Shown here: piece by piece, positions 52,611 to 60,930 of the stretch
Layout of the letters: the number at the start of each line of letters is the position of its first letter
Numbering within the stretch: position 1 is the stretch's first letter
Assembly: GCA_023421395.1 (NCBI GenBank)
Contig: JAEZTL010000017.1
Coordinates: forward strand, 62,001 to 126,000
Direction of reading: 5' to 3'
DNA length: 64,000 bases
Source: Bacillota bacterium
Lineage (GTDB): Bacteria > Bacillota > Clostridia > Christensenellales > Aristaeellaceae
Program-made: the position numbers and the translations under genes
Notes under the pieces: generated by a model
Databases searched by the model: none
What the model was told of the DNA's origin: nothing
The model's input: the letters and a program-made list of their open reading frames with translations, nothing else

Positions 52611-54125
52611 TTATTTCCCCACTTCAATGTCCCACCAGCGGCGGCCGTCAACGGCCAGCATCCGGTCGGCGGCCTCGGGCCCGCGGGCGCCGGCAGGGTA
52701 GCTCAGGAGCCGGCTGTCGTCCCGGCCGCAGTTGCCCTCCAGGCTCTCGACAAAATGCCAGGAATGCTCCAGTTCGTCCCAGCGGGTGAAGAGCGAGGAG
52801 TTGCCGCGCAGCGCCTCCAGAATCAGCTGCTCGTAAGCCTCGGGCACGTTGCCCTGGTAACGGCTGCTCTGGCAGTAGTTGAGCTCCACGCGCTCCATCC
52901 GAAACTCGTTGCCCGGGCGTTTCGCGTTGATCTGGAAATACATCCCCTCCTCGGGCTGCACCTGGATGACCAGAAGGTTCGGCGGCTGGCCCTCAAACTC
53001 AGGATAGAAATTGACGCCGGCCAGGCGCTTGAATTCGACGACAATCTGCGTTCTATTTTTATCAAGGCGCTTGCCCGAGCGGATATAGATGGGCACGCCG
53101 CCCCAACGGAAGTTATCCACGCTGGCTCTGAGGGCGATGTAGGTGGGCACCATGGAATCGGGGGCCACCTTGTTCTCCTCCCGATAGGCGGGCACTTCCG
53201 CGCCGCGGAGGTTGCCCCGGCCGTACTGGCCCATCACGACGCCCTCACAGGAAGCGGCAAGGTCAAAGCGGCGCAGAGAGCGCAGGGCCTTGACCTTCTC
53301 ATCGCGCACGGATTCCGGCATCAGGTCGACCGGCGGCTCCATGGTGATGAGGGCGAGCATCTGCAAAAGGTGATTCTGCAGCATATCCTTGAGGATGCCG
53401 GACCGCTCATAGTAATCGCCGCGGGTTTCCACGCCCAGGGTCTCGGTGGACGTAATCTGAATATTGTCAATATAGTGGTGATTCCACAGGGGCTCAAAGA
53501 TGGAGTTGCCAAAGCGGATGGCCAGGATGTTGCGGATCATCTCCTTGCCCAGGTAGTGATCGATGCGGTAAACCTGTTTCTCCTCCAGCGCCTGGGAGAT
53601 GGTGTCGTTGAGAGCCCGTGCCGTGGACAAATCCTGCCCGAAGGGCTTTTCAATCATGACGCGGTGGGCGGGGTTACCTCTTTCCACCAGCTTGTGCGCG
53701 CTCAGGTGCCCGACGATGGGGCCAAAGTGCTCCGGCCCCACGGCCAGGAAATACAGCCGCACCGCAGGCGCCCGGTAGAGCGCCTCGTTGCCCGTAAGCC
53801 ACTCCTTCAGTTCCCGGAAGCTATCGGGCCGGCTGATGAACTCCATCTGCCGGTAGTGCACATGGCGGAGGAAACCGGCCAGACGTTCCTCGTCCACCCC
53901 GGTGCGCGAGAAGGCCGCGATGGCCTCCCCGGCGCGCTGCCGGTAGCTCTCGTCTTCCATGGGCCTGCGACCGATGCAAATGATGGAGGTTTCCGACGGC
54001 AGGCGGCCGTCCGCCATCAGGTGGTAGAGCGCGGGCAGCAGCTTGCGGTGGGTCAAATCCCCCGTACCGCCGAATATCATCATCAAGAGGGACTGGCCAT
54101 TCGCTTTTTCATTGTCCTTGAGCAC
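52611..54125 (-). CDS. zwf: Glucose-6-phosphate 1-dehydrogenase (GTG start)
   Basis: This 504-residue protein, the usual family length, has the NADP-binding motif GGTGDLTHRKL at residues 19-29 and the active-site signature RIDHYLGKE near 189-195. It oxidises glucose-6-phosphate to 6-phosphogluconolactone in the cytoplasm, the first step of the oxidative pentose phosphate pathway. The GTG start has AAAGGA upstream. No 6-phosphogluconolactonase or gnd gene is adjacent; instead a cyclase-family hydrolase follows. A dispersed repeat begins about 40 bases upstream of the start. Confidence 0.95.
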   Translation of the reverse strand: MLKDNEKANGQSLLMMIFGGTGDLTHRKLLPALYHLMADGRLPSETSIICIGRRPMEDESYRQRAGEAIAAFSRTGVDEERLAGFLRHVHYRQMEFISRPDSFRELKEWLTGNEALYRAPAVRLYFLAVGPEHFGPIVGHLSAHKLVERGNPAHRVMIEKPFGQDLSTARALNDTISQALEEKQVYRIDHYLGKEMIRNILAIRFGNSIFEPLWNHHYIDNIQITSTETLGVETRGDYYERSGILKDMLQNHLLQMLALITMEPPVDLMPESVRDEKVKALRSLRRFDLAASCEGVVMGQYGRGNLRGAEVPAYREENKVAPDSMVPTYIALRASVDNFRWGGVPIYIRSGKRLDKNRTQIVVEFKRLAGVNFYPEFEGQPPNLLVIQVQPEEGMYFQINAKRPGNEFRMERVELNYCQSSRYQGNVPEAYEQLILEALRGNSSLFTRWDELEHSWHFVESLEGNCGRDDSRLLSYPAGARGPEAADRMLAVDGRRWWDIEVGK

Positions 54126-54164
54126 AGCGAAACATCCTTTCCGGCCCGACGATCGGCAGGGCCA

Positions 54165-54350
54165 ATACCAATCCAAAATAATCATTCTTCGCTTGGCCGG
54201 GTCTTTGGGCGCAGAATCGCGTCACCTTCCGCTCAAAATATCGCCGCGTTTCATGCCGGAGGCCTATCCCGGAGGGTCGCCTCGCGTTGGCTCCTTGTTC
54301 TGCGTCCAAAATCCCTCATCCCTTTGGGAAAATTCATATTTCGCTTGGTA
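54165..54350 (+). repeat. Dispersed repeat, copy A (forward)
   Basis: It begins ATACCAATCCAAAAT and contains blocks such as CGGAGGGTCGCCTCGCGTTG, TGGCTCCTTGTTC and AAAATCC. These blocks occur in the same order and opposite orientation in copy B. Copies A and B together fill most of the 572-base gap between zwf and the TRAP genes. No convincing gene was seen in the gap. Confidence 0.75.
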
Positions 54351-54429
54351 ATAAGAATGATATACCCCGAAAATGCGAAAGTATCACGGGAAAACGCGGA
54401 ATGAAAAAAACAGGGCGCCCCCATGCTCA

Positions 54430-54614
54430 TCCCAAGTAAAAAATTCATGATTTCAAAGAGGGAAGGATTTTTGATGCGGAACAAGGAGCCAAAGCGAGGC
54501 GGCCCTTCGGAATACGCCTTCGGCGTGGAATGCAGCGCTGCGTTGAGCGACAGGCGACACACTTCCGCGCAATAAGACCCACCGCGACGAATCATTAACG
54601 GTTTGGATTGGTAT
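54430..54614 (-). repeat. Dispersed repeat, copy B (reverse)
   Basis: Read on the minus strand it begins GATACCAATCCAAAC and then matches copy A block by block (GGGTCTTNTTGCGC, GGCGTATTCCGAAGGGCCGC, TGGCTCCTTGTTC, AAAATCC). Minus-strand and copy A translations are also alike in one frame (PPRFGSLFRIKNPS and SPRVGSLFCVQNPS), so the repeat may once have been coding. Confidence 0.75.
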
Positions 54615-54697
54615 CAATCCCGAAAAAGAGCCGCCATCCGATTCCCGGAAACCGGATGGCAGCGCGGCGGGGCGGTTGGCTATGGAAAGGGAAGCGT

Positions 54698-56005
54698 CTA
54701 CGCCATCCCGAGCAGCGTCGGCAGCCACATGGAGAGAATCGGGATATAGGTGACGACCAGCAGCCCCACCACCATCACGCCGTACATCGGCAGCATATGA
54801 AGGCTCGTGCGCTCAATGGGCGTCTTGCCCACCGCGCAGCCGACAAAGAGCGCGCTGCCCACCGGCGGGGTGCATAGACCAATCGCCAGGTTGTAGATCA
54901 TGACCACGCCGAAGTGGATCGGGCTCAGGCCGATCGCGGGGCCGGTGACCACCGGCAGGAGGATCGGCGTCATGATCATGATCAGCGGCGCCATGTCCAT
55001 GAAGCATCCCAGCACCAATAGGAGCCCGTTGATGATCAGCAGCAGCAGGTATTTGTTGGTGGTCACGGTGGTCAGAAAGGTGGTGAGCATGTCGGGGACC
55101 CTGAGCACCACCATCATGAACGCGAACGCCTTCGCCACCGAGATCAGCGTCAGCACGATGGCAAGCGTCCGGAGCGTATTCTTAAACACCTGTCCGATGT
55201 CCCGGAACCGGGCCGAGCGGAACACGAAGTAGGTCAAAATGAACGTGTAGATGCAGGCGACGGCGGCCGCCTCCGTCGCGGTGAAGACGCCCGCGGCCAT
55301 GCCGCCCATGATGATGATCAGCGTGAACATGGGCAGGACGGCGTTCAGCACCACCTTGAAGCCCTGGCCCTTCTCGACGCCGGTACCCTTGGGGAAGTTG
55401 AGCTTTTTGCGCATCAGGAAGCAGTAGAAAAGAAGCGTCGCCCCCAAAAGGAAGCCCGGCAGCGCGCCCGCCATAAACAGCGAACCCACCGTTACGCCGC
55501 CGCCCGCGGCCAGCGCGTAGATGACCATGTTGTGGCTGGGCGGGATCAAAAGGCCCTGACAGGCGGTGGTCACCGTAAGCCCGACGGCAAAGTCGTCGTC
55601 ATAACCGGCCTTTTTCATCATCGGGATGACCACGGAGCCCAAAGAACTCACGTCCGCCACCGCCGAGCCGGAGACGCCGCCAAAAAACATGGAGTCAATG
55701 CAGTTGACGTAGGCGAGGCCACCGCGGAAGCGGCCCACCAGGAGGTTGGCGAAGGCCACGATTTTGTCCGATATGCCGCCCGCGCTCATGAATTCGCCCA
55801 TCAGGATGAAAAACGGAATGGCCAGCAGGCTAAAGGATTTGATGCCCGCGACCATTTGATTGACGATGTCGGAAAAGTTGATGCCGCAGATGGACGCGCT
55901 GCCCAGCGTGGCCAGCAGCATTGCGAAGGAAACCGGCACCTTCAGCATCATCAGGAGGAAAAAGCCGCCGATCAGCACGATCGTGGCGAGAACTGTCGTG
56001 TCCAC
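54698..56005 (-). CDS. TRAP transporter large permease (DctM type, GTG start)
   Basis: This 435-residue protein has about twelve membrane segments and DctM motifs such as IPFFILMGEFMSAGGISDKIV, SGSAVADVSSLGSVVIPMMKKAGYD and IPPSHNMVIYA. It forms the sodium-coupled transport core. The GTG start shares one base with the DctQ stop (TAGTG). With DctP and DctQ it forms a complete TRAP system, here probably for uronates or their unsaturated forms, judged by the kdu genes nearby. Confidence 0.93.
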   Translation of the reverse strand: MDTTVLATIVLIGGFFLLMMLKVPVSFAMLLATLGSASICGINFSDIVNQMVAGIKSFSLLAIPFFILMGEFMSAGGISDKIVAFANLLVGRFRGGLAYVNCIDSMFFGGVSGSAVADVSSLGSVVIPMMKKAGYDDDFAVGLTVTTACQGLLIPPSHNMVIYALAAGGGVTVGSLFMAGALPGFLLGATLLFYCFLMRKKLNFPKGTGVEKGQGFKVVLNAVLPMFTLIIIMGGMAAGVFTATEAAAVACIYTFILTYFVFRSARFRDIGQVFKNTLRTLAIVLTLISVAKAFAFMMVVLRVPDMLTTFLTTVTTNKYLLLLIINGLLLVLGCFMDMAPLIMIMTPILLPVVTGPAIGLSPIHFGVVMIYNLAIGLCTPPVGSALFVGCAVGKTPIERTSLHMLPMYGVMVVGLLVVTYIPILSMWLPTLLGMA

Positions 56006-56628
56006 TATTCGTCCCCCCCGTCATTGGGCGAGACGCAGTTTTCCGCCTCGCGCTCCGCTTTGGAAGCGATGATGTTGCCCTCCCGGTCCATGTGGAGGAC
56101 CTGTTCGGAATAGTCCGGTTCCGGCTCCGTGAACAGGGTGTCGCGGGGCTTCAGCACCCCGGTCAGAAACAGGATGGAGTCAAACGTCATCAGAAAGCCG
56201 CCGAGCGGAATCGGCAGGAACTGCCACCAGGTGCGAAGGCCTGTCATCGGGAGTTTCCCGGGCAGGGCCATCATCTTCAGGCAGCGCTGCGCGCCGAACC
56301 ACAGCATAAACGCGCCGCACAGGAGCACGCACACATCGGTCAGCACGTCCAGCGTCTTCTGCCCCGAACCGCATTTTTTAAAGCGGCCATAGATCACCGT
56401 GACCGCGATGTGGGTATGGTCGCGCACGCCCATTGCGCAGGCGAGGAACGCAAACAGCGAAACGAGCAGCAGCGGAACCTCCTCGGCCCAACTGATGCCG
56501 GTGTTGAAGCAGTAGCGCAGCACCACCGTCATGGTGACGATCAGAACCATCGCCACCAGCGCGATCTCCGCGATCGCGAGAAAGAAACGGTGCGTCCATG
56601 TGTTCAGGGTGCGGAGCCAATCTTTCAT
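56005..56628 (-). CDS. TRAP transporter small permease (DctQ type)
   Basis: This 207-residue protein has four membrane segments (about 15-40, 50-72, 95-118, 138-160) and the family WAEEVPLLLVSLFAFLACAMGVRDHTHIAV stretch. A hydrophilic C-terminal tail of about 45 residues is longer than usual. The ATG at 56628 is chosen because GAGGTG lies about 9 bases upstream; a GTG at 56640 would overlap that site. Confidence 0.9.
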   Translation of the reverse strand: MKDWLRTLNTWTHRFFLAIAEIALVAMVLIVTMTVVLRYCFNTGISWAEEVPLLLVSLFAFLACAMGVRDHTHIAVTVIYGRFKKCGSGQKTLDVLTDVCVLLCGAFMLWFGAQRCLKMMALPGKLPMTGLRTWWQFLPIPLGGFLMTFDSILFLTGVLKPRDTLFTEPEPDYSEQVLHMDREGNIIASKAEREAENCVSPNDGGDE

Positions 56629-56672
56629 CGCTCGGATCACCTCATTCTTTGGAAGGCTCGGGGCCGGGAACG

Positions 56673-56702
56673 GCCGCGCCGGGCGCGAACGCCCGGCGCG
56701 GC
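56673..56702 (-). other. GC-rich stem-loop behind the DctP gene
   Basis: A perfect 13-bp stem (56673-56685 with 56690-56702) has a four-base loop, CGAA on the plus strand. It lies 13 bases after the DctP stop codon and before the DctQ start, with no T tract. Confidence 0.78.
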
Positions 56703-56715
56703 TTCCCCGGAGGGA

Positions 56716-57708
56716 TCAGAAGTTGGCGCCGCTGGCCTTGATGGTCTCGATGATGTCCATGTAGTCCTTGGCATACTGCTCGTAGAGCGGCGCCATCCTG
56801 GCCTCAAACTCGGCGCGGGCTTCCGGCGTCAGCTCGATGACGGTGGTGCCGGCTTCGCGGACGATGGCCTCGGACGCCTTTTCCTTCTCGGCCCAGGCGT
56901 TGATTTCAAACTGCTGGGTATCCTTGGCGCACGCTTCCACGATGGCCCAATCCTCGGCGCCGACGGCAGCCTTCGCCGCGGCGGAAGCCAGCAGAATTTC
57001 CGGCACGCGGGTGTGCTGGTCCAGGATGTAAAACTTGGCGGCCTCGTAGTCGCCCATGTTCTGATAGGTGGGCCAGTTGTTCTCCGCGCCGTCGATGATC
57101 TTGGTGGTGATGGAGGAGTAGACGTCGTTGGGGCCGATGCCGGTGACGCCGGTCGCACCCAAGAGCTCCACCATCTTGACCATCATCTCGTTGTTCTGCA
57201 CGCGGATCTTGAGGCCCGCCATGTCCGCCACGGCGTGGACTTCCTTGGTCAGATAGAAGGAGCGGGAGCCCGCGTCGTAGAAGCAAAGGCCCACGAGGCC
57301 CGAACCGCTCGCTTCGATGTCCGCCAGGAACTTCTGACCGATTTCTCCATTGAGCACCGACCACATGTGTTCGCCGCTCTTATAGAGATAGGGCATCTGG
57401 ATGGCGTTGATCGCCGGAACGTAGCTGCCGACGGGCGACGCGGAAACGCGGGCAAAGCCCAGGTCGCCCAGCTGCAGCGCCTCGATGGCCTCGGTCTCCT
57501 GGCCGTAGAGCGTGCCGCCGGTGAACACTTCGATTTTCACGCGGCCTTCGGTCTTCTCCTCCACCAGGCGGGCGAATTCATGATCGGCCAGGGCGGTCGG
57601 GTACCCTTCGGCGTGAACCTCGCTGAGCTTCAGCACCGTCTCAGCGCTGGCGGTGGTTGCGGCCAGGGCCAGGATCAGGCACAGTACGACGGAGAGAATC
57701 TTCTTCAT
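56716..57708 (-). CDS. TRAP transporter solute-binding protein (DctP type)
   Basis: This 330-residue protein has a signal peptide (MKKILSVVLCLILALAATTA, cleavage near ASA-E), LKLSEVHAEGYPTALADHEFARLVEEKTEGRVKIEVF and the DctP ligand-binding region AGLKIRVQNNEMMVKMVELLGATG, whose Arg binds the ligand carboxylate in this family. A carboxylated sugar is therefore expected. The start at 57708 follows GGAGG. It is the first gene of the TRAP operon and is divergent from kdgF. Confidence 0.93.
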   Translation of the reverse strand: MKKILSVVLCLILALAATTASAETVLKLSEVHAEGYPTALADHEFARLVEEKTEGRVKIEVFTGGTLYGQETEAIEALQLGDLGFARVSASPVGSYVPAINAIQMPYLYKSGEHMWSVLNGEIGQKFLADIEASGSGLVGLCFYDAGSRSFYLTKEVHAVADMAGLKIRVQNNEMMVKMVELLGATGVTGIGPNDVYSSITTKIIDGAENNWPTYQNMGDYEAAKFYILDQHTRVPEILLASAAAKAAVGAEDWAIVEACAKDTQQFEINAWAEKEKASEAIVREAGTTVIELTPEARAEFEARMAPLYEQYAKDYMDIIETIKASGANF

Positions 57709-57795
57709 GGTGGGCGCCTCCTTATTATTCTGGTCTTTCATCCGCACGAGCGGCAAAGCTGACGGGACGGGCTTCGAGGCCGGGAGACCGGGCGG

Positions 57796-57824
57796 TTGAT
57801 CGCGGGGGCGGAATCGGGTATAAT
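57796..57824 (+). promoter_or_regulatory. Promoter of kdgF
   Basis: TTGATC (57796-57801) and TATAAT (57819-57824) are 17 bases apart, 30 bases before the GTG start. Confidence 0.75.
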
Positions 57825-57854
57825 CGGGATAGGAATGAACGGGGAGGGCTCATC

Positions 57855-58184
57855 GTGCCTGAAAACGTCGTATATCACCGGGATATAGCGCAAACGGACC
57901 TGGGCGGCGGCGTCAGCCGCCGCGTTCTGGCGCACAACGAGAACATGATGGTGGTGGAAGTCCGCTTTGAGGTTGGGGGAATCGGCGCCGTGCACCGGCA
58001 CCCTCACGTTCAGTGTACCTACGTGGTGAGCGGGCGCTTTCGCTTTACGATCGACGGCGAGGAGGCGGAGGTCTCCGCGGGGGATTCCATCGCCTTTCCC
58101 GGGAACGTGCCGCACGGCACAGCCTGCCTCGAGGCGGGCACCCTGATCGACGTATTTGCGCCGATGCGGGCCGATTTCCTGTAG
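57855..58184 (+). CDS. kdgF: KdgF-like cupin, unsaturated-uronate linearisation (GTG start)
   Basis: This 109-residue single cupin has HRHPHVQCTYVVSG (His47, His49, Gln53) and GNVPHG (His87), matching the KdgF metal site that uses His, His, Gln and His. KdgF converts 4,5-unsaturated uronates to 5-keto-4-deoxyuronate, the substrate of KduI. The GTG start follows GGGGAGGG. The neighbouring kduI, kduD and TRAP genes support the role. A general cupin function is the alternative. Confidence 0.82.
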   Translation: MPENVVYHRDIAQTDLGGGVSRRVLAHNENMMVVEVRFEVGGIGAVHRHPHVQCTYVVSGRFRFTIDGEEAEVSAGDSIAFPGNVPHGTACLEAGTLIDVFAPMRADFL

Positions 58185-58225
58185 AGCCTTCCGCGCGGGC
58201 GCTCGGGCTCTCCGGTCCCTTCTAT

Positions 58226-58255
58226 CGTTCCCGCCGCCTGAGCGCGGCGGGAACG
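58226..58255. terminator. Hairpin between convergent kdgF and kduD
   Basis: A perfect 12-bp stem (58226-58237 with 58244-58255, 6-base loop) is followed on the plus strand by GCGTTTCT. The T tract is short, so termination strength is uncertain. Confidence 0.55.
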
Positions 58256-58261
58256 GCGTTT

Positions 58262-59065
58262 CTAGGGCTGTTTGCCGATGTAGGCCAGGATGCCGCCGTC
58301 CACGTAGAGAATATGGCCGTTGACAAAGTCGCTGGCGGCGCTGGCCAGGAAGACCGCGGGGCCCTTCAGGTCCTCCGGCGTCCCCCAGCGGCCGGCCGGC
58401 GTGCGGGCGCGGAGGAAGCTGTCAAAGGGGTGGGGCGACCCGTCCGGCCGCGCCTCGCGAAGCGGCGCGGTCTGGGGCGTGGCGATGTAGCCGGGGCCAA
58501 TGCCATTGCACTGGATGTTGTGGGCGCCGTACTCCGCGCAGATGTTCTTCGTCAGCATCTTGAGCCCGCCCTTGGCCGCCGCGTAGGCGGAAACCGTTTC
58601 GCGGCCAAGTTCCGACATCATGGAACAGATGTTGATGATCTTGCCGCCGCCCTTTCGGATCATGGACGGGATCACCGCCTTGGAGACGATGAAGGGCGCG
58701 ACCAGGTCAACGTCGATCACCTGCCGGAAATCCTCCGCGCGCATGTCGCACATGGGCGTGCGCCGGATGATGCCGGCGTTGTTGACCAGAATGTCGACCA
58801 CGCCGACCTCGCGCTCGATGCGCTCGACCAGCTGGATGACCGCCGCCTCGTCCGTCACGTCGCACAAATAGCCGTACGCCTCCACGCCCTTTTCCCGGTA
58901 GGCGGCGATGCCCCTCGCCACGAGTTCCTGCGTGATGTCGTTGAACACGATGGTCGCGCCCGCCTCATGAAGACCCAGCGCGATGGCTAGGCCGATGCCG
59001 TAGCTGCCGCCGGTGATCCAGGCCGTCTTTCCGTCGAGGCGAAAATGATTAAGCCGGTTCTCCAT
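58262..59065 (-). CDS. kduD: KduD-like short-chain dehydrogenase (gluconate 5-dehydrogenase type)
   Basis: This 267-residue SDR has TGGSYGIG (18-25), NNAG and the catalytic Ser148, Tyr161 and Lys165 (YAAAK), with a C terminus like KduD/gluconate-5-dehydrogenases (NGHILYVDGGILAYIG). It reduces 2,5-diketo-3-deoxygluconate to 2-keto-3-deoxygluconate in uronate catabolism. It follows kduI by 13 bases and has GGAGGTG. Since KduD and gluconate 5-dehydrogenase are close, the call rests partly on kduI being next to it. Confidence 0.85.
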   Translation of the reverse strand: MENRLNHFRLDGKTAWITGGSYGIGLAIALGLHEAGATIVFNDITQELVARGIAAYREKGVEAYGYLCDVTDEAAVIQLVERIEREVGVVDILVNNAGIIRRTPMCDMRAEDFRQVIDVDLVAPFIVSKAVIPSMIRKGGGKIINICSMMSELGRETVSAYAAAKGGLKMLTKNICAEYGAHNIQCNGIGPGYIATPQTAPLREARPDGSPHPFDSFLRARTPAGRWGTPEDLKGPAVFLASAASDFVNGHILYVDGGILAYIGKQP

Positions 59066-59078
59066 CGGGCACCTCCGA

Positions 59079-59921
59079 TTATTTCAGGTCCCTGACGGCG
59101 ATGGAATCCATGTCGTCAAAAGCCTGGTTTTCTCCGCCCATCGCCCAGATGAATGCGTAGCTGGCGGTGCCCGCCCCCGCGTGGATCGACCAGCTGGGGC
59201 TGATGACCGCCTGCTCGTTCCGAAGGACGATGTGGCGCGTTTCGTCGCCGCGGCCCATCATGTGGAACACGGCCTGATCCTCCGGCAGTTCGAAATAGAA
59301 GTAGATCTCCATGCGCCGCTCGTGGGTGTGGGCGGGCATGGTGTTCCAGACGCTGCCAGGATCGAGCCGCGTCAGCCCCATCGAGAGCTGGCAGGTCCTG
59401 AGCACCGACGGGTGGATAAACTGATTGATGACGCGCTTGTTCGCGGTTTCCAGCGCGCCCAGCGGCCGCTTGGCGGCATCCCGGACGGTCAAAAGCCTCG
59501 TCTCGCAGGCGCAATGCGCCGGCGCCGAAACCATGTAAAACTTCGCGGGCCTCGAAGCGTCCTCCGAAGAAAAGAACACCTCCCGCGCGCCCATGGTCAC
59601 ATACAGGCAGTCCTGATAGCCCATCGGATAGCGCGCGCCGTCCACTTCCACCGCGCCCGCACCGCCCACGTTGAAGATCCCGATCTCCCGGCGCTCCAGA
59701 AAGTACTTTACGCCAAAGGCACCCCACACGTCGATTCCCTTGTCGATGGATACCCGATCGCGGACGGGGGTGACGCCCAGGGTCACCATCCGGTCGACAT
59801 GGCTGTAGACGGACCGCACCTCATCCGCGGCAAAAAGGTTTTCGATTAAAAATTCCCGTCGGACCTCCGCCCCTGTCATTCGCATGAAATGCTCCGGGTT
59901 CACCGAGTATCTGGCATCCAT
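59079..59921 (-). CDS. kduI: 4-deoxy-L-threo-5-hexulose-uronate isomerase
   Basis: This 280-residue protein has the zinc site HTHERRMEIYFYFE (His198, His200, Glu205) and His247 in SIHAGAG, the spacing known from KduI. It isomerises 5-keto-4-deoxyuronate to 2,5-diketo-3-deoxygluconate. The start at 59921 follows GGGAGGG; 24 further codons upstream are non-family and overlap the promoter. It is transcribed with kduD, divergent from the IclR regulator. Confidence 0.94.
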   Translation of the reverse strand: MDARYSVNPEHFMRMTGAEVRREFLIENLFAADEVRSVYSHVDRMVTLGVTPVRDRVSIDKGIDVWGAFGVKYFLERREIGIFNVGGAGAVEVDGARYPMGYQDCLYVTMGAREVFFSSEDASRPAKFYMVSAPAHCACETRLLTVRDAAKRPLGALETANKRVINQFIHPSVLRTCQLSMGLTRLDPGSVWNTMPAHTHERRMEIYFYFELPEDQAVFHMMGRGDETRHIVLRNEQAVISPSWSIHAGAGTASYAFIWAMGGENQAFDDMDSIAVRDLK

Positions 59922-59964
59922 CGCAATCCCTCCCCGCGGCGGCGCATTCGTTCCTCGCAGATCG

Positions 59965-59993
59965 AATATATCAAACCCATAAAGTAATGTCAA
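59965..59993 (-). promoter_or_regulatory. Promoter of kduI-kduD
   Basis: On the minus strand, TTGACA (59988-59993) and TATATT (59965-59970) are 17 bases apart, a near-consensus promoter 43 bases before the start codon. Confidence 0.8.
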
Positions 59994-60017
59994 TACTGCA
60001 TTTGTTCACCATTGTAA

Positions 60018-60036
60018 ATTGTATAATCCGTACAAT
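60018..60036. promoter_or_regulatory. Candidate IclR operator between kduI and the regulator
   Basis: An inverted repeat ATTGTA-N7-TACAAT lies in the AT-rich centre of the divergent intergenic region. A further ATTGTA sits at 60011-60016, and a CGTTTCA/CGAAACG pair flanks the AT-rich block at about 60041-60083. These are candidate sites for the adjacent IclR-family protein. Confidence 0.45.
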
Positions 60037-60095
60037 AAAACGTTTCATTTTCGAATTTTATTAAAATTTATTTCGCCGAAACGCGCCGCATACCC

Positions 60096-60124
60096 TTGAC
60101 AAGGGCTCGCGCGCATTGTATACT
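60096..60124 (+). promoter_or_regulatory. Promoter of the IclR-family gene
   Basis: TTGACA (60096-60101) and TATACT (60119-60124) are 17 bases apart, close to consensus, 44 bases before the start. Confidence 0.8.
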
Positions 60125-60168
60125 CATAAAGGAACGCCTTTTACATATGTGAACGATCGGAGGCGCGC

Positions 60169-60930
60169 ATGGCGGAAGTTCCGAACCGGACGATGCTGCG
60201 GGGCCTGGGTATGCTGGAACTGCTCAGCGCGCACCCCGAAGGGTTGGCGCTTTGTGAGATGGCGGAGGAGATGGATCTGCCCCGCTCCACCGCCTTCAAT
60301 CTGGCGCACACGCTGACGGAGCTGGATTACGCCTGGTACAGCGAAGATACCGGCAAGTATTTTCTGGGTCTGAAGATGTTTGAGGTTGGCTCCAGCGCGA
60401 TCAACCGGATCGACATCATGAAGGTCATCCGCGGCGCGATGGCCGGGATTCACCGGCAGGTGAATGAAACGATGCATCTGGGCATCGCGTCGGACAGGGA
60501 CATGATCTACGTGGACAAGCTGGAGTCCACCCGCTCCATCCGCATGAGCAGCTACGTAGGCTCCCGCGCGCCGCTGTACTGCACGGCGCTGGGCAAGGCG
60601 GTGCTGGCAAGCATGCGCGACGAACAGGTGGCGAGGCTCTACCGCAGCGTGCCTCTCGAGGCGTTTACGCCGCACACCATCACGACGATGCCGGGGCTTC
60701 TCAAACAGTTGGAGAGCATCCGGCGCCAGGGCTACGCGGTTGAGCGCGAGGAGTATAACGAGAGCGTCTGCTGCGTGAGTGTGGCGCTCCGAAACGGCGA
60801 GGCGCGCGCGCTGTACGCGCTGAGCGTCTCCGCACCGGTTTTCAGAATGGGCGAATCGGAGATCGGGCAGTATTCCGACCTCCTCCTGAAGGCGCAGCAG
60901 CACATCGAACGCTTCCTGCGCGACAGGTAA
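60169..60930 (+). CDS. IclR-family transcriptional regulator (KdgR-like role)
   Basis: This 253-residue protein has an N-terminal winged helix (LRGLGMLELLSAHPEGLALCEMAEEMDLPRSTAFNLAHTLTEL) and a C-terminal IclR effector domain (RSVPLEAFTPHTITTMPGLLKQLESIRRQGYAVEREEYNESVCCVSV). KdgR, the regulator of pectin and uronate genes, belongs to this family. It is divergent from kduI-kduD across a region with dyads. The start has CGGAGG upstream. The effector is likely a 2-keto-3-deoxygluconate-like compound, by analogy. Confidence 0.92.
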   Translation: MAEVPNRTMLRGLGMLELLSAHPEGLALCEMAEEMDLPRSTAFNLAHTLTELDYAWYSEDTGKYFLGLKMFEVGSSAINRIDIMKVIRGAMAGIHRQVNETMHLGIASDRDMIYVDKLESTRSIRMSSYVGSRAPLYCTALGKAVLASMRDEQVARLYRSVPLEAFTPHTITTMPGLLKQLESIRRQGYAVEREEYNESVCCVSVALRNGEARALYALSVSAPVFRMGESEIGQYSDLLLKAQQHIERFLRDR

